Shown one piece after another: positions 28,064 to 40,606 of a stretch of DNA of 63,274 nucleotides (its first letter is position 1; each line of letters opens with the position of its first letter). The notes under the pieces were generated by a model. It did not search any database. It was not told the DNA's origin and saw nothing but the letters and a program-made list of their open reading frames with translations. Made by a program: the position numbers and the translations under genes. Origin of the DNA: Paenibacillus maysiensis (GTDB taxonomy: Bacteria > Bacillota > Bacilli > Paenibacillales > Paenibacillaceae); contig NZ_ASRY01000311.1 of the NCBI RefSeq assembly GCF_000520815.1, positions 1 to 63,274 on the forward strand, read 5' to 3'.

Positions 28064-30142
28064 TTACTCGCCGCCTTTGGTTTTGGCAACGATCTCTTCA
28101 GCAATGCTCTTCGGAACTTCTTCATAATGAGAAAGCTCCATGGAGAACACGCCGCGTCCTTGCGTACCGGAACGAAGTGTTGTCGAGTATCCAAACATCT
28201 CGGACAAAGGCACCTTCGCACGAATGATCTGAGCTCCACTGCGGGAGTCCATACCTTCAATCCGTCCGCGACGGGAGTTCAACATACCCATTACGTCACC
28301 CATGTATTCCTCAGGAACCGTTACTTCAACTTTCATAATCGGCTCAAGCAATACTGGTTTACATTTGTCTTTCGCTGCTTTCAGCGCCATTGATCCGGCA
28401 ATTTTAAACGCCATTTCATTGGAATCGACATCATGGTATGATCCGTCCACGATTGTAGCTTTAACGTCCACAAGCGGGAAGCCTGCGATAACGCCATTTT
28501 TCATTTGTTCCTCAATACCAGCAAGAGCAGGAGCGATGTACTCTCTAGGAACAGAGCCGCCGACTACCTTACTTTCGAATTGGCTACCAGTACCTGGCTC
28601 AAGCGGTTCGAACTCAACCCATACGTGACCGTATTGACCACGACCACCGGATTGACGAACGAATTTACCTTCGACACGTGCTGGAGCACGGAATGTTTCA
28701 CGATAAGCAACCTGTGGTTTACCCACATTGGTTTCCACCTTGAACTCACGACGCATACGGTCGATGATGATATCAAGGTGAAGCTCACCCATACCTGCCA
28801 AGATGGTTTGGCCTGTTTCTTCGTTAGTATGAGCGCGAAGAGTTGGATCTTCTTCGGTCAATTTACCGAGGGCAACAGACATTTTATCTTGGTCAGCTTT
28901 GGTTTTAGGCTCAACCGCGATTTCGATAACCGGATCAGGGAAATTCATGGACTCGAGAATAACTGGATTCTTCTCATCACACAGTGTATCACCTGTACCT
29001 GTATCTTTCAATCCTACGGCTGCCGCAATATCACCGGAGTAAACTACAGTGATTTCTTGACGGCTGTTCGCATGCATTTGAAGAATACGTCCGATACGTT
29101 CGCGCTTGCCTTTTGTTGCATTCAATACGTATGAACCGGATTGAAGAACACCGGAGTATACGCGGAAGAATGTCAACTTACCAACGTAAGGGTCCGTCAT
29201 GATTTTGAAGGCCAATGCAGAGAAAGGCTCTTCATCGGAAGAGTGACGTTCAACTTCCGTACCGTCTTCCAAATGCCCTTGAATACTTGGCACGTCAGTA
29301 GGAGCCGGCAAGTAGTCGAGAACAGCATCCAGCATCAGCTGAACACCTTTGTTACGGTAAGAAGATCCACAGATAACTGGGAAGATTTTAACTTCTACAA
29401 CACCTTTACGGAGAGCGGCTTTAATTTCGGCAACCGAAATTTCTTCGCCTTCCAGGTATTTCATTGTCAATTCTTCGTCCAGTTCAGCAACCTTCTCGAT
29501 CAATTCATTGCGAAGTTCTTCAACTTGATCTTTGAATTCCGCAGGAATTTCTACTTCTTCGATATCTTGACCAAGATCATCTTTGTACATATGAGCTTTT
29601 TGTTCAACGATATCGATAATACCAATAAAATCATTTTCTGCACCGATTGGCAATTGAATCGCAACTGCGTTCGCTTGAAGGCGATCACGCATGTCGGAGA
29701 CAACATTCAGGAAGTCGGCACCAATGATATCCATTTTGTTTACATATGCGATCCGTGGAACTCCGTAGCGATCAGCCTGTCTCCATACGGTTTCGGACTG
29801 AGGCTCAACGCCTTCTTTCGCACTGAAAACACCAACTGCTCCGTCCAATACACGAAGGGAACGTTCAACTTCAACAGTGAAGTCAACGTGCCCCGGGGTG
29901 TCGATGATATTGACGCGGTGACCTTTCCAGGCAGCGGTCGTCGCAGCGGAAGTAATCGTGATTCCGCGCTCTTGTTCTTGTTCCATCCAGTCCATTGTCG
30001 CAGCGCCTTCGTGAACTTCACCGATTTTGTGCGTACGTCCTGTGTAGAACAAGATCCGCTCTGTTGTTGTGGTTTTACCCGCGTCAATATGAGCCATGAT
30101 CCCGATATTACGTGTATTCGTCAAGGAGAACTCTCTTGCCAT
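28064..30142 (-). CDS. fusA: Elongation factor G
   Basis: EF-G drives translocation of tRNA and mRNA on the ribosome. The 692-residue protein starts [35 protein letters not shown] with the P-loop AHIDAGKT, followed by switch 2 DTPGHVDF and NKMD, and domains II to V, including the domain IV part [15 protein letters not shown]. It lies between rpsG and tuf as in B. subtilis. Nothing suggests a second, antibiotic-resistance-type copy. Confidence 0.98.
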   Translation of the reverse strand: MAREFSLTNTRNIGIMAHIDAGKTTTTERILFYTGRTHKIGEVHEGAATMDWMEQEQERGITITSAATTAAWKGHRVNIIDTPGHVDFTVEVERSLRVLDGAVGVFSAKEGVEPQSETVWRQADRYGVPRIAYVNKMDIIGADFLNVVSDMRDRLQANAVAIQLPIGAENDFIGIIDIVEQKAHMYKDDLGQDIEEVEIPAEFKDQVEELRNELIEKVAELDEELTMKYLEGEEISVAEIKAALRKGVVEVKIFPVICGSSYRNKGVQLMLDAVLDYLPAPTDVPSIQGHLEDGTEVERHSSDEEPFSALAFKIMTDPYVGKLTFFRVYSGVLQSGSYVLNATKGKRERIGRILQMHANSRQEITVVYSGDIAAAVGLKDTGTGDTLCDEKNPVILESMNFPDPVIEIAVEPKTKADQDKMSVALGKLTEEDPTLRAHTNEETGQTILAGMGELHLDIIIDRMRREFKVETNVGKPQVAYRETFRAPARVEGKFVRQSGGRGQYGHVWVEFEPLEPGTGSQFESKVVGGSVPREYIAPALAGIEEQMKNGVIAGFPLVDVKATIVDGSYHDVDSNEMAFKIAGSMALKAAKDKCKPVLLEPIMKVEVTVPEEYMGDVMGMLNSRRGRIEGMDSRSGAQIIRAKVPLSEMFGYSTTLRSGTQGRGVFSMELSHYEEVPKSIAEEIVAKTKGGE

Positions 30143-30189
30143 GAAATGGGTCTCCCTTCAAAATTGAAGTTATTTTTTTGAGCTGAATC

Positions 30190-30660
30190 CTACCAACGGT
30201 AGTGAGCAAACGCTTTGTTCGCTTCAGCCATTTTGTGCGTATCTTCGCGTTTTTTCACGGAAGCGCCTGTGTTGTTGGAAGCATCAATAATTTCAGCCGC
30301 CAAACGCTCTTCCATCGTTTTCTCACCGCGATTGCGGGAGTAGTTTACGAGCCAACGTAAACCCAGGGAAGTACGTCTTTCTGGTTTTACCTCGATTGGT
30401 ACTTGGTAGTTGGCACCGCCGACACGGCGTGCTTTAACTTCCAGGACTGGCATGATATTCTTGATAGCTGCTTCAAAAACTTCCATCGGGTCATTCCCCG
30501 TACGTTCTTGGATAAGCTTGAACGCATTGTACAGAATGCTTTGAGCAACGCCTCGTTTTCCGTCGAGCATGATGCGGTTGATCAGGCGGGTAACCAACTT
30601 GCTGTTGTATACCGGATCTGGCAACACATCTCTTTTGGTAACTGGACCTTTGCGTGGCAT
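30190..30660 (-). CDS. rpsG: 30S ribosomal protein S7
   Basis: S7 starts assembly of the 30S head and lies at the mRNA exit. The 156-residue protein begins [31 protein letters not shown] and ends [15 protein letters not shown], typical of bacterial S7. It lies between rpsL and fusA. Confidence 0.98.
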   Translation of the reverse strand: MPRKGPVTKRDVLPDPVYNSKLVTRLINRIMLDGKRGVAQSILYNAFKLIQERTGNDPMEVFEAAIKNIMPVLEVKARRVGGANYQVPIEVKPERRTSLGLRWLVNYSRNRGEKTMEERLAAEIIDASNNTGASVKKREDTHKMAEANKAFAHYRW

Positions 30661-30710
30661 GGATATCCCCCTTTCTTACATGTTAAACCGATTTATTCGG
30701 TTTATATTCA

Positions 30711-31133
30711 TTAGGATTTTTTAGCTTTAGGGCGTTTTGCGCCGTATTTGGAACGAGCTTGCATGCGGTTGTTTACGCCTGCAGTATCCAAAGCACCGCG
30801 AACGATATGGTAACGTACACCCGGAAGGTCTTTTACACGACCGCCGCGAATCAGCACTACGCTATGTTCTTGCAGGTTGTGTCCGATACCCGGAATGTAA
30901 GCAGTCACCTCTACACGGTTCGTCAAACGAACACGAGCATATTTACGAAGTGCGGAGTTTGGTTTTTTTGGAGTCATAGTACCTACACGAGTGCATACTC
31001 CGCGTTTTTGCGGGGCACTGATGTCGGTAGCTTCACGTTTCAAGGCGTTAAAACCTTTTTGCAAAGCCGGTGATTTCGATTTCTCGATTTTGGCTTGACG
31101 TCCTTTACGAACCAGTTGGTTAATAGTTGGCAT
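30711..31133 (-). CDS. rpsL: 30S ribosomal protein S12
   Basis: S12 is at the decoding centre. The 140-residue form starts [24 protein letters not shown] from the ATG at 31133, after AAGGGGG; an in-frame start at 31157 lies before the Shine-Dalgarno sequence. Both lysines where streptomycin-resistance changes occur (in [12 protein letters not shown] and [13 protein letters not shown]) are intact. It follows the L7Ae-family gene in the str operon. Confidence 0.98.
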   Translation of the reverse strand: MPTINQLVRKGRQAKIEKSKSPALQKGFNALKREATDISAPQKRGVCTRVGTMTPKKPNSALRKYARVRLTNRVEVTAYIPGIGHNLQEHSVVLIRGGRVKDLPGVRYHIVRGALDTAGVNNRMQARSKYGAKRPKAKKS

Positions 31134-31276
31134 TGTGGTTGCCACCCCCTTCCTCAATTTTTCCTGTTACTTCACAAACCATTTCTAAGCCCACAGACCC
31201 AGGCGGTTCATAAAAGAACAAATGAAAAGTCTTTGCCGCCAAGAATTCATTCTCTTAGACAAAAACGTTCCTTACC

Positions 31277-31528
31277 CTATTGTTTTACGATAGCAGCCAT
31301 AGCGGCTCCCACTTCAATCCCACATGCAGCTCCGAGATTTTTCATTGTATCTACAAGAGTCACCTTGACTCCTTGCTTGTTGCACAAAGCAATGATGTTG
31401 GAAGTGAGACGTGGATCTGCGTCTTCCGCCACATATACTTCAGAGGCGAAGCCCAATTCGACCATACGAATGGTTTGTTTGGTACCGATTTTGACATGAG
31501 CATCTTGCAGTCCCTGTTCTTTAGACAT
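31277..31528 (-). CDS. L7Ae-family K-turn RNA-binding protein
   Basis: The 83-residue protein (KQTIRMVELGFASEVYVAEDADPRL...NIIALCNKQGVKVTLVD) belongs to the L7Ae/L30e/YbxF family. B. subtilis YbxF, encoded at the same place between rpoC and rpsL, binds K-turn RNA, although its physiological target is uncertain. It is the first gene of the str operon here, preceded by a sigma-A promoter. Confidence 0.9.
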   Translation of the reverse strand: MSKEQGLQDAHVKIGTKQTIRMVELGFASEVYVAEDADPRLTSNIIALCNKQGVKVTLVDTMKNLGAACGIEVGAAMAAIVKQ

Positions 31529-31583
31529 ATCTCATTCCTCCGAAAAGACACAATAGCATATAGGCTACTCACGCACCTTTGCT

Positions 31584-31612
31584 ATATTAGCATTGACTAT
31601 AAGCAATGTCAA
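31584..31612 (-). promoter_or_regulatory. Sigma-A promoter of the str operon
   Basis: TTGACA (31612-31607) and TAATAT (31589-31584) on the minus strand are exactly 17 bases apart, about 55 bases upstream of the L7Ae-family gene. Confidence 0.82.
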
Positions 31613-31663
31613 GACAATTATCGACTATAGTTTACTTAACAAAGAAATACATTTCATTTCAAG

Positions 31664-31732
31664 AAAAAGCGCCGGAACACCGTCTGACAAAGCCATAATC
31701 TAAAAGCTTCATCAGAGATGCGATGTTCCGGG
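31664..31732 (-). terminator. Probable terminator of rpoBC
   Basis: CCGGAACATCG (3' of the rpoC stop) pairs with CGGTGTTCCGG (one G-T pair) around a loop of about 37 bases that can fold further, followed by CGCTTTTTCTTG on the minus strand. The loop is long, but the outer stem is strong. Confidence 0.7.
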
Positions 31733-31759
31733 CCCATCATGCCATTTATTAACGTTATA

Positions 31760-34700
31760 TTACTCGGCCGAAATCGGTTCGAGTTCTTCGGACGAGGATT
31801 GCTCCCCTTCCGGTTGGGCAAATTTCACACTGCGGTAACGATTCATACCTGTACCCGCAGGGATCAACTTACCAATAATGACATTCTCTTTCAGACCAAG
31901 CAACTGATCGACTTTGCCTTTTATAGCCGCATCGGTCAGCACACGAGTGGTCTCTTGGAAGGAAGCTGCTGACAAGAAGGAGTCAGTTTCCAGAGATGCC
32001 TTGGTAATACCAAGCAGAACCGGTTTGGCTACGGCTGGCTCTTGGCCACTGAGAATTGCTGTTTTGTTCGCATTTTCATACTCGTGCACATCAACAAAGG
32101 AGCCCGGAAGCAACGTGGTATTCCCCGCATCAAGGATACGGATTTTACGCAGCATTTGACGAACCATAACTTCCACGTGCTTATCATTGATTTCTACGCC
32201 CTGATTCCGGTATACGCGTTGAACTTCCTGAAGGATATAGTTCTGTACCCCGCGAATACCTTTAATACGCAGCATTTCTTTAGGGTCGATTGAACCGTCT
32301 GTCAGTTCATCCCCGGCTTCAACAGTCATGCCTTCGCTTATGCGCAGACGAGAACCATACGTAACCGAATAAGTTTTCGTTTCAGCTTCACCCTGAATGT
32401 CGATCTCACGGCGATCTTTACCTTCACGAATTTCTTTAACTGTACCGTCAATTTCACTGATGGTTGCCTGACCTTTAGGATTACGCGCTTCGAAAAGTTC
32501 CTGAATACGCGGCAAACCTTGTGTAATATCGTCGCCCGCTACACCGCCTGTGTGGAATGTACGCATTGTAAGCTGGGTTCCTGGTTCACCGATGGATTGT
32601 GCCGCGATAATACCAACTGCTTCACCAATCTCAACGTGTTTGCCAGTAGCCAGATTGCGACCGTAGCATTTCTTGCAGACGCCATGTTTGGCACGGCAGC
32701 TCAGTACAGAACGAATTTGAACCTTTTGTACACCAGCTTTAACAATTGCTTCAGCTTTGTCGGAATCGATCAATTCGTTACGGCCAGCCAAAATCTCGCC
32801 AGTCTCCGGATGACGTACCGTTTCAAAGCAATAGCGACCTTCCAGACGGTCATACAGGTCCTCAATAACTTCTTTACCGTCCTGAATACGGCTTACTGTA
32901 AAGCCTTTGTCAGTCCCGCAATCTTCTTCACGCACGATAACATCCTGTGCCACATCGACAAGACGACGAGTCAGGTAACCTGAGTCAGCCGTACGAAGCG
33001 CTGTATCCGCCAAGCCTTTACGCGCTCCGTGAGTGGAGATGAAGTACTCGAGTACTGTCAAACCTTCACGGAAGTTCGATTTAATTGGGAGCTCGATAAT
33101 GCGACCGGATGGATTCGCCATCAGACCACGCATACCGCCGAGCTGGGTAATCTGTGATTTGTTACCCCGCGCTTTGGAGTCTACCATCATCATGATGGAG
33201 TTATAGCGATCCATGGACTTCATCAGCACTTCGGTAATATCATCTTTCGCTTTGGACCAAATATCAATAATCCGGTCATAGCGTTCCTCGTTCGTAATCA
33301 GACCACGACGGTATTGATTCGTTACGACTTGCGCTTTGTCCTCAGAACCTTTAAGAATTTCTTGTTTTTCCACTGGCACGATAACGTCCGATACAGCAAC
33401 AGTTACACCTGCACGAGTAGAATACGTAAAGCCAAGCTGTTTGATTTTATCCAAAATCACAGCTGTTTCTGTTGTATGGTAAGTTTCAAAGCAACGGGCG
33501 ATAATGTTACCAAGATAGTCCTTACCCACCCCGCCAGCTTGCGGAGCATTTTGAATCGCTTCTGTAAGATTTACACCCTTCTCGTAAACAAAGAATTCCT
33601 CCGCAGTACCATAAAGCAGGTTGGCACGGGTAGCATCATTGATATACGGGAAGCTGGCCGGGAAAATTTCATTAAAGATAATTTTACCAACCGTGGTGAT
33701 CAGCATCGCATCCTGTTGTTTTTCCGTAAAGCTCGTTTTATTCAAAGCTTTAACCGGAATAGCTACACGAGCATGAAGACCCGCTGTACCGCGCTGGTAA
33801 GCCGATATAGCCTCGTTCATATTGCGAAGGATCATGTTGCTGCCTTCTTCTTCTTTGTTATCCATAGTCAGATAGAAAGAACCAAGGACCATATCCTGGG
33901 AAGGAGTAACAACAGGTTTGCCGTCTTTCGGATTCAAAATGTTACCGGATGCCAGCATGAGCAAACGAGCTTCTGCTTGGGCTTCCGCAGACAATGGAAC
34001 GTGAACCGCCATTTGGTCACCGTCAAAGTCGGCATTATATGCCGTACATACGAGCGGATGCAAACGGATTGCACGACCTTCAACCAAAATCGGTTCAAAC
34101 GCCTGAATACCGAGTCTATGCAGTGTAGGGGCACGGTTCAGAAGAACCGGATGCTCCTTAATTACTTCTTCGAGCACATCCCATACTTCTGCGCTCACGC
34201 GCTCTACTTTACGTTTCGCGCTCTTGATGTTGTGTGCAAGACCTTTGTTAACCAGTTCCTTCATCACAAAAGGCTTGAACAATTCCAACGCCATTTCTTT
34301 CGGCAAACCGCATTGGTACATTTTCAAGTACGGACCTACAACGATAACAGAACGACCGGAGTAGTCAACACGTTTTCCGAGCAAGTTTTGACGGAAACGT
34401 CCTTGTTTACCTTTCAGCATGTGGCTGAGGGATTTCAAAGGACGGTTACCCGGACCTGTAACAGGGCGGCCACGACGACCATTATCGATCAGAGCGTCAA
34501 CAGCTTCCTGCAACATCCGTTTTTCATTTTGTACGATAATATCCGGTGCACCCAGATCTAGCAAGCGTTTCAGACGGTTGTTACGGTTGATAACACGGCG
34601 GTACAAGTCATTCAAGTCAGAGGTAGCAAAACGTCCACCATCCAGCTGTACCATCGGACGGAGCTCAGGAGGAATAACAGGCAGCACGTCCATGATCATC

Positions 34701-35374
34701 CAGTCCGGCTGGTTGCCGGAATTACGGAACGCCTCAATCACTTCAAGACGCTTGATCGCACGGTTGCGGCGTTGTCCTTGAGCTGTACGCAGCTCTTCTT
34801 TCAGGAATTCCAGTTCTTTGTCTATATCCAAATCTTGAAGGAGCTTCTTAACCGCTTCAGCACCCATACCTGCCTGAAATCCGTAGCCATATTTCTCACG
34901 GTAGCTGCGGTATTCTTTCTCGGACAGGAGTTGCTTTTTCTCCAACGGCGTATCTCCCGGATCAGTTACAACATAAGATGCGAAGTAAATGATCTCTTCC
35001 AGAGATCTTGGAGACATATCAAGAGCAAGACCCATACGGCTCGGAATGCCTTTAAAGTACCAAATATGCGATACAGGGGCAGCCAGTTCGATGTGACCCA
35101 TACGTTCACGACGAACCTTAGCGCGGGTAACCTCTACGCCACAACGGTCACAGACAACACCTTTATAGCGCACGCGTTTGTACTTACCGCAATGACATTC
35201 CCAGTCTTTCGTAGGTCCGAAAATTTTCTCGCAAAATAGTCCTTCTTTTTCCGGTTTAAGCGTACGATAGTTAATCGTCTCCGGTTTTTTGACTTCTCCG
35301 CGGGACCAAGAACGAATCTTTTCGGGGGAAGCAAGCCCGATTTTCATATATTCGAAATTGTTAACGTCCAACAA
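31760..35374 (-). CDS. rpoC: RNA polymerase beta-prime subunit
   Basis: Beta-prime holds the catalytic magnesium and the clamp of RNA polymerase. I start at the TTG at 35374, eight bases after GGAGG, giving the family start [24 protein letters not shown] and 1204 residues. The N-terminal zinc site is in CHCGKYK...CDRCG, the active-site aspartates in [10 protein letters not shown], and the second zinc site in [13 protein letters not shown]. The trigger-loop region follows ([16 protein letters not shown]). It lies about 140 bases downstream of rpoB and is cotranscribed with it. Confidence 0.98.
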   Translation of the reverse strand: MLDVNNFEYMKIGLASPEKIRSWSRGEVKKPETINYRTLKPEKEGLFCEKIFGPTKDWECHCGKYKRVRYKGVVCDRCGVEVTRAKVRRERMGHIELAAPVSHIWYFKGIPSRMGLALDMSPRSLEEIIYFASYVVTDPGDTPLEKKQLLSEKEYRSYREKYGYGFQAGMGAEAVKKLLQDLDIDKELEFLKEELRTAQGQRRNRAIKRLEVIEAFRNSGNQPDWMIMDVLPVIPPELRPMVQLDGGRFATSDLNDLYRRVINRNNRLKRLLDLGAPDIIVQNEKRMLQEAVDALIDNGRRGRPVTGPGNRPLKSLSHMLKGKQGRFRQNLLGKRVDYSGRSVIVVGPYLKMYQCGLPKEMALELFKPFVMKELVNKGLAHNIKSAKRKVERVSAEVWDVLEEVIKEHPVLLNRAPTLHRLGIQAFEPILVEGRAIRLHPLVCTAYNADFDGDQMAVHVPLSAEAQAEARLLMLASGNILNPKDGKPVVTPSQDMVLGSFYLTMDNKEEEGSNMILRNMNEAISAYQRGTAGLHARVAIPVKALNKTSFTEKQQDAMLITTVGKIIFNEIFPASFPYINDATRANLLYGTAEEFFVYEKGVNLTEAIQNAPQAGGVGKDYLGNIIARCFETYHTTETAVILDKIKQLGFTYSTRAGVTVAVSDVIVPVEKQEILKGSEDKAQVVTNQYRRGLITNEERYDRIIDIWSKAKDDITEVLMKSMDRYNSIMMMVDSKARGNKSQITQLGGMRGLMANPSGRIIELPIKSNFREGLTVLEYFISTHGARKGLADTALRTADSGYLTRRLVDVAQDVIVREEDCGTDKGFTVSRIQDGKEVIEDLYDRLEGRYCFETVRHPETGEILAGRNELIDSDKAEAIVKAGVQKVQIRSVLSCRAKHGVCKKCYGRNLATGKHVEIGEAVGIIAAQSIGEPGTQLTMRTFHTGGVAGDDITQGLPRIQELFEARNPKGQATISEIDGTVKEIREGKDRREIDIQGEAETKTYSVTYGSRLRISEGMTVEAGDELTDGSIDPKEMLRIKGIRGVQNYILQEVQRVYRNQGVEINDKHVEVMVRQMLRKIRILDAGNTTLLPGSFVDVHEYENANKTAILSGQEPAVAKPVLLGITKASLETDSFLSAASFQETTRVLTDAAIKGKVDQLLGLKENVIIGKLIPAGTGMNRYRSVKFAQPEGEQSSSEELEPISAE

Positions 35375-35518
35375 GGAGCAACCCTCCTTAACCAAATCCT
35401 GAGTTTTTAGGTTTGATACCGCCCGGCAGCACCGGGCGGTATCAAGAAGCCCGATCCATCCTGTAGAGAATGGATCAAGGCATATAACAAAGCTGATATG
35501 ATTCAGTCAGCAGACAGA

Positions 35519-38500
35519 CTACTCTACGCCAACCTCAGAGCCTTCCAGATTTAAACTCAGCTTGTCGCTGGTTGTATCATCTTCATCATCAAGCTCTCTC
35601 ATTTCGATCTCTTGTTCATCACCGGACAGAATCTTCACGTCCATACCCAAGCTTTGCAGCTCTTTGATCAAGACCTTGAATGATTCAGGCACACCCGGTT
35701 CAGGTACATTTTCACCTTTGACGATGGATTCGTATGTTTTAACACGTCCAACCACATCATCGGATTTGACTGTCAAAATTTCCTGAAGCGTGTAAGCCGC
35801 GCCGTAGGCTTCCAGCGCCCATACTTCCATCTCCCCGAAGCGCTGACCACCGAATTGAGCTTTACCACCCAACGGCTGTTGCGTAACGAGAGAGTAAGGA
35901 CCTGTAGAACGAGCATGGATTTTATCGTCAACCATATGCGCCAGTTTGATCATGTGCATGACACCGACAGTAACTTCACGTTCAAAACGATCACCTGTAC
36001 GTCCGTCATACAACACCGTCTTACCATTGCGCTGCATGCCTGCCTCTTCCATCGTATCAAAAACGTCATACTCCTTGGCACCATCGAATACCGGCGTTGC
36101 CACATGAATACCAAGACGCATTGCAGCCATACCCAGATGAATTTCAAGCACCTGTCCGATGTTCATCCGTGAAGGTACGCCCAGTGGATTAAGAACGACC
36201 TGAACTGGTGTACCGTCCGGCAGGAACGGCATATCTTCTTCAGGCAAAATACGGGCAACGACACCCTTGTTACCGTGACGTCCGGCCATTTTATCGCCTT
36301 CGGAAATTTTACGTTTTTGAGCAATATATACACGAACCAGTTGGTTCACGCCTGGTGGCAGTTCGTCGCCATTCTCACGTGTAAATACTTTGACGTCCAC
36401 AACAATCCCGTCTGTTCCGTGAGGAACCCTCAAAGAAGTGTCGCGAACCTCGCGTGCCTTCTCACCAAAGATTGCATGCAAGAGGCGCTCTTCGGCTGTC
36501 AGCTCCGTTACACCCTTAGGTGTTACTTTACCAACAAGAATGTCACCTGCGCCGATTTCGGCACCAATGCGGATAATTCCACGCTCATCCAGATTACGGA
36601 GCGCTTCTTCACCGACATTCGGAATATCACGGGTGATTTCTTCCGGTCCAAGCTTCGTGTCGCGAGCTTCGGATTCGTATTCCTCAATATGAATGGAGGT
36701 GTATACGTCTTCCTTAACCAGCTTTTCACTCAGCAGGATCGCATCCTCGTAGTTGTAACCTTCCCAAGTCATGAAGGCAACGACAACGTTACGTCCCAAT
36801 GCCAATTCGCCCATCTCTGTGGAAGGACCATCTGCGAGAATATCGCCAGCTTTCACCACATCGCCTCTGTTGACGATTGGACGTTGGTTAATGCATGTTC
36901 CTTGGTTCGAACGCATAAATTTGTGTAATTTATGCTTAACTATGTCGCCCTTCACTTCGGAACCATCTACTGTTTCGATACGGCGCAGCCAAATTTCGTT
37001 AGCTGAAGAACGTTCGATCACACCGTCGTATTTGGATACAATACATACCCCGGAATCTTTTGCAGCCTTGTGCTCCATTCCTGTTCCGACCAAAGGAGAC
37101 TTCGGAATCAACAAAGGAACGGCCTGCCGTTGCATATTGGAACCCATCAACGCACGGTTGGAGTCATCGTTTTCCAGGAACGGAATCAGTGCAGTTGCCA
37201 CGGACACTACCTGTTTAGGCGATACATCCATATAATCAACACGGCTACTTGCCATTGGAATGATGTTATCAGACTGCTTGTTGTAACGGACAATGACGAC
37301 TTCTTCCTTAAAGGTGCTGTCCTCTGTCAGTTCCTCATTTGCCTGGGCTACGATGTAGTTATCTTCTTCATCAGCCGTCAGGTAATCAATTTGGTCTGTA
37401 ACTTTTCCGGTTTTCGGATCTACCCAACGATAAGGAGCTTCGATAAATCCGTACTCATTGATACGCGCGAAGGTAGACAAGGAGTTGATCAAACCAATGT
37501 TTGGTCCCTCTGGTGTCTCGATAGGACACATACGGCCGTAGTGACTCGGATGGACGTCACGTACTTCCATGCCCGCGCGTTCGCGTGTCAAACCGCCGGG
37601 TCCGAGTGCGGACAAACGACGTTTGTGTGTCAATTCGGCAAGCGGATTCGTCTGATCCATAAACTGGGAGAGCTGGGAGCTACCAAAGAACTCCTTAATC
37701 GAAGCAATTACCGGACGTATGTTAATCAGCGCCTGTGGCGTAATCACATTAGCATCCTGAATCGACATTCTTTCGCGCACCACGCGTTCCATACGGGATA
37801 AACCGATACGGAACTGGTTCTGGAGCAATTCACCTACAGAGCGCAAACGACGGTTGCCCAAATGGTCAATATCGTCCGTGCTTCCGATTCCGTGAAGTAA
37901 GTTAATAAAATAACTGATGGAGGAAATAATATCGGCAGGCGTAATATTTTTAACCGATTTATCAATATTTCCGTTGGCAATCAGTTTTACAACTTTACCA
38001 TCCTCAATCGGCGAGAATATGTCGATCGTTTGAAGAGGAATATCATTGCTTTCCAGCACGCCAGCAGCAACATGATACGTTCGGTGTCCTACCGATTCCT
38101 CAAGCTGGGCCAAAATCTCGTCCAACAGGCGGCGATCCACCATTTGTCCTGCTTCAGCGATGATTTCACCGGTTGTCGTATCAATCAAAGTCTCAGCAAG
38201 CCGTTGATTGAACAGACGGTTTTTGATGTGAAGCTTTTTATTGATTTTGTAACGGCCTACGTTGGCCAGATCATAACGTTTTGGATCAAAGAAACGTGCA
38301 ACGAGCAAGCTCTTTGCATTATCCAGTGTAGGTGGCTCACCCGGACGAAGACGCTCATAAATCTCAATCAGCGCTTTTTCCGTAGAATCTGTGTTGTCTT
38401 TATCAAGAGTGTTACGGATATATTCGTCATTGCCGAGCAAATCCAGAATCTCAGCATCAGTGCCAAAGCCAAGCGCACGCAGCAACACCGTAACCGGAAT

Positions 38501-39064
38501 TTTACGGGTACGGTCAATCCGGACATAGATAATGTCCTTCGCATCCATCTCCAGTTCGAGCCAAGCCCCCCGGTTAGGAATTACCGTTGCGGTGTATGTT
38601 GTTTTCGCATTCTTGTCGACTTTTGTGCTGAAATAGACGCTGGGAGAGCGAACCAACTGGCTGACAATAACCCGTTCCGCACCGTTAATAATAAACGTAC
38701 CCGTATCAGTCATCAGCGGGAAGTCTCCCATAAATACTTCCTGCTCTTTAACTTCCCCGGTCTCTTTATTAATAAGCCGGACTTTTACCCGAAGCGGTGC
38801 TGCATACGTTACGTCGCGTTCCTTTGCGTCGTCAACGGTATATTTGGGTTCTCCGAGAGAATAATCGATAAACTCCAAAATCAGATTTCCTGTGAAATCC
38901 TGAATTGGCGAAATATCCCGAAACATCTCCCGCAATCCTTCCTCCAAAAACCAATCATAGGATTTTTGCTGGATCTCAATCAGGTTCGGAACCTCGAGTA
39001 CCTCGTTAATACGTGCATAACTGCGCCGAGTGCGTCGACCATATTGAACAAGATGTCCTGCCAA
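35519..39064 (-). CDS. rpoB: RNA polymerase beta subunit
   Basis: Beta forms, with beta-prime, the active centre of RNA polymerase. The chosen TTG at 39064 follows AGGGGTG by eight bases and gives [29 protein letters not shown], the usual Bacillales start, with 1181 residues. An in-frame ATG at 39082 lies before that site. The rifampicin region [29 protein letters not shown] is wild type at the common resistance positions. About 300 bases of leader with a terminator-like hairpin separate the promoter from the gene. Confidence 0.97.
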   Translation of the reverse strand: MAGHLVQYGRRTRRSYARINEVLEVPNLIEIQQKSYDWFLEEGLREMFRDISPIQDFTGNLILEFIDYSLGEPKYTVDDAKERDVTYAAPLRVKVRLINKETGEVKEQEVFMGDFPLMTDTGTFIINGAERVIVSQLVRSPSVYFSTKVDKNAKTTYTATVIPNRGAWLELEMDAKDIIYVRIDRTRKIPVTVLLRALGFGTDAEILDLLGNDEYIRNTLDKDNTDSTEKALIEIYERLRPGEPPTLDNAKSLLVARFFDPKRYDLANVGRYKINKKLHIKNRLFNQRLAETLIDTTTGEIIAEAGQMVDRRLLDEILAQLEESVGHRTYHVAAGVLESNDIPLQTIDIFSPIEDGKVVKLIANGNIDKSVKNITPADIISSISYFINLLHGIGSTDDIDHLGNRRLRSVGELLQNQFRIGLSRMERVVRERMSIQDANVITPQALINIRPVIASIKEFFGSSQLSQFMDQTNPLAELTHKRRLSALGPGGLTRERAGMEVRDVHPSHYGRMCPIETPEGPNIGLINSLSTFARINEYGFIEAPYRWVDPKTGKVTDQIDYLTADEEDNYIVAQANEELTEDSTFKEEVVIVRYNKQSDNIIPMASSRVDYMDVSPKQVVSVATALIPFLENDDSNRALMGSNMQRQAVPLLIPKSPLVGTGMEHKAAKDSGVCIVSKYDGVIERSSANEIWLRRIETVDGSEVKGDIVKHKLHKFMRSNQGTCINQRPIVNRGDVVKAGDILADGPSTEMGELALGRNVVVAFMTWEGYNYEDAILLSEKLVKEDVYTSIHIEEYESEARDTKLGPEEITRDIPNVGEEALRNLDERGIIRIGAEIGAGDILVGKVTPKGVTELTAEERLLHAIFGEKAREVRDTSLRVPHGTDGIVVDVKVFTRENGDELPPGVNQLVRVYIAQKRKISEGDKMAGRHGNKGVVARILPEEDMPFLPDGTPVQVVLNPLGVPSRMNIGQVLEIHLGMAAMRLGIHVATPVFDGAKEYDVFDTMEEAGMQRNGKTVLYDGRTGDRFEREVTVGVMHMIKLAHMVDDKIHARSTGPYSLVTQQPLGGKAQFGGQRFGEMEVWALEAYGAAYTLQEILTVKSDDVVGRVKTYESIVKGENVPEPGVPESFKVLIKELQSLGMDVKILSGDEQEIEMRELDDEDDTTSDKLSLNLEGSEVGVE

Positions 39065-39165
39065 CTTAAACTCACCCCTCATGTCTACTCACTTTAAAAA
39101 TTCATTGCGAACCTTTGTTTGTGACCTTATAATAAGACACAGACAGAAGATTCAATCCACAAATA

Positions 39166-39203
39166 CAGAAAAGCCCTTACTCGAATGCATTCGAAAAAAG
39201 AGC
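39166..39203 (-). terminator. Possible attenuator in the rpoBC leader
   Basis: On the minus strand GCTCTT...TCGAA-TGCA-TTCGA...AAGGGC folds around the palindrome TCGAATGCATTCGA (39181-39194), with a 3-by-2 internal loop, and is followed by TTTTCTGT. It sits between the mapped promoter and rpoB, so it could set basal rpoBC expression. Confidence 0.45.
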
Positions 39204-39372
39204 GACGTATCTGCAGAATCCTCTTACCGGAAGATCTTCATCACTTGTAGATTTGCCCAAAATGATTGTATTATACGTAATAGGTATAAATACTATACCC
39301 GCCTACGCATAAACCTATTGACATTTCAACAAACTAAAGCCATGGAGGGCATCCTAATACTGACATTTTATA

Positions 39373-39401
39373 ATAATATCACAGACCAGGATTCAAGTCA
39401 A
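39373..39401 (-). promoter_or_regulatory. Sigma-A promoter of rpoBC
   Basis: TTGACT (39401-39396) and TATTAT (39378-39373) on the minus strand are 17 bases apart, with TG before the -10. It gives a long leader of about 300 bases. A much weaker second candidate (TTGAAT near 39150, TATTAT near 39130) has a poor spacer. Confidence 0.72.
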
Positions 39402-39419
39402 TGGTCCTATTGCATTTTT

Positions 39420-40022
39420 CTAAAACTTTTTTTCCGCCTTCAAAATACGGTAACCTTTATCCTTCGTAACTTCCTCCACACGTCCGAAAAGGCTCTCTAT
39501 TTTAGCGCTTGCCGAAGGGGCGCCCTGCTTTTTCTGAATAACTACCCACAAAGCTCCACCTCCATTTAAATGTTCATAAGCAAGCTCGAAAATGGTATGC
39601 ACCGTTTCCTTACCCGCACGTATAGGTGGATTCGTTAGAATCACGTCAAAACGATCATCTTTCACTTTCTCAAACAGATCGCTTTGCTTTATGGTCACAT
39701 TGGTAATCCCATTCCGTTCCGCATTCTCTATTGCCAGTTGAACGGCTCGCTCGTTAATATCCACCATTGTAACGTGACCATTCGGTACAAGCGTAGCTGC
39801 CGTCAAACCAATCGGTCCATAGCCGCACCCTACATCCAGCACCGAAGCCTGCGCAGGAAGCTGCATCGCCTCAATTAACACACGGCTACCGTAATCAATT
39901 CCCTGCTTGGAGAAAACGCCTGAATCGCTGGCAAAACGGTATGTCCGCCCCCGCAGCACTGTTTCCAGGCTCCGCCGTTCGTGCGCCGTCTCTGGCCGTT
40001 TGGAGTAATAATGATCAGACAT
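39420..40022 (-). CDS. RsmC-like class I SAM-dependent methyltransferase
   Basis: The 200-residue protein has the SAM-binding motif DVGCGYGPIGLTAA (about residues 59-72), MVDINERAVQLA, and the NPPIRAGKE motif of N-methyltransferases acting on RNA bases. It matches the short RsmC-like 16S rRNA guanine-N2 methyltransferase type that sits between rplL and rpoB in B. subtilis (ybxB). The exact substrate base has not been shown from this sequence. It is separated from rplL by a terminator, and about 355 bases lie between it and the rpoB start. Confidence 0.9.
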   Translation of the reverse strand: MSDHYYSKRPETAHERRSLETVLRGRTYRFASDSGVFSKQGIDYGSRVLIEAMQLPAQASVLDVGCGYGPIGLTAATLVPNGHVTMVDINERAVQLAIENAERNGITNVTIKQSDLFEKVKDDRFDVILTNPPIRAGKETVHTIFELAYEHLNGGGALWVVIQKKQGAPSASAKIESLFGRVEEVTKDKGYRILKAEKKF

Positions 40023-40105
40023 TCATGACCACCTCCTTCGGTTTGTAATACCATCATAGCCTTCACTATAATGTTTCAGACATGCTTGTACTGCCGTTTT
40101 ACAGC

Positions 40106-40144
40106 AACAAACCCCTTGAAGATCACCTCAAGGGGTTTGTTTTA
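40106..40144 (-). terminator. Terminator after rplJ-rplL
   Basis: The perfect 13-base stem ACAAACCCCTTGA/TCAAGGGGTTTGT, with an eight-base loop, is followed by T-rich sequence on the minus strand side and lies about 30 bases past the rplL stop. Confidence 0.9.
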
Positions 40145-40171
40145 GTGCACTGTCTGCTAGATAGCAGTCAA

Positions 40172-40537
40172 TTATTTCACTTCTACGGAAGCGCCTGCTT
40201 CTTCCAATTTCGCTTTCAGGGAATCAGCTTCTTCTTTCGCGATTTTTTCTTTCAGTGGTTTTGGAGCGTTGTCAACCAGTTCTTTTGCTTCTTTCAGGCC
40301 AAGACCTGTGATTTCGCGAACTGCTTTGATAACGTTGATTTTGGAAGCGCCTGCGCTTGTCAAAATTACGTCGAACTCGGATTGCTCAGCTTCTGCTGCG
40401 CCACCTGCTGCGCCGCCTGCTACAGCTACTGGAGCTGCTGCAGTTACGCCGAATTCTTCTTCGATTGCTTTCACGAGATCGTTCAGTTCCAATACGGACA
40501 TACCTTTAATTGCTTCCAAGATTTGCTCTTTACTCAT
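40172..40537 (-). CDS. rplL: 50S ribosomal protein L7/L12
   Basis: L7/L12 is the multicopy stalk protein that recruits translation GTPases. The 121-residue protein has the helical dimerisation domain (1-30, [30 protein letters not shown]), an Ala/Gly/Val hinge (about 33-52), and the globular domain with [32 protein letters not shown]. It pairs with rplJ under the L10 leader and ends in a strong terminator. Confidence 0.98.
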   Translation of the reverse strand: MSKEQILEAIKGMSVLELNDLVKAIEEEFGVTAAAPVAVAGGAAGGAAEAEQSEFDVILTSAGASKINVIKAVREITGLGLKEAKELVDNAPKPLKEKIAKEEADSLKAKLEEAGASVEVK

Positions 40538-40606
40538 GGTTGAACCTCCATTTAAATTCTTATTTTTTTGTTTTCAATCTGCTATACAGCAGCTTTAATC
40601 CCTAAC

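Noticed and set aside
26748..28127. 459-codon plus-strand frame opposite tuf
   Set aside because: Same reason: Phe/Cys/Thr-rich composition typical of an antisense shadow.
37550..37700. Rifampicin-resistance changes in rpoB
   Set aside because: The region [26 protein letters not shown] is wild type at the common positions; S12 lysines are also wild type.
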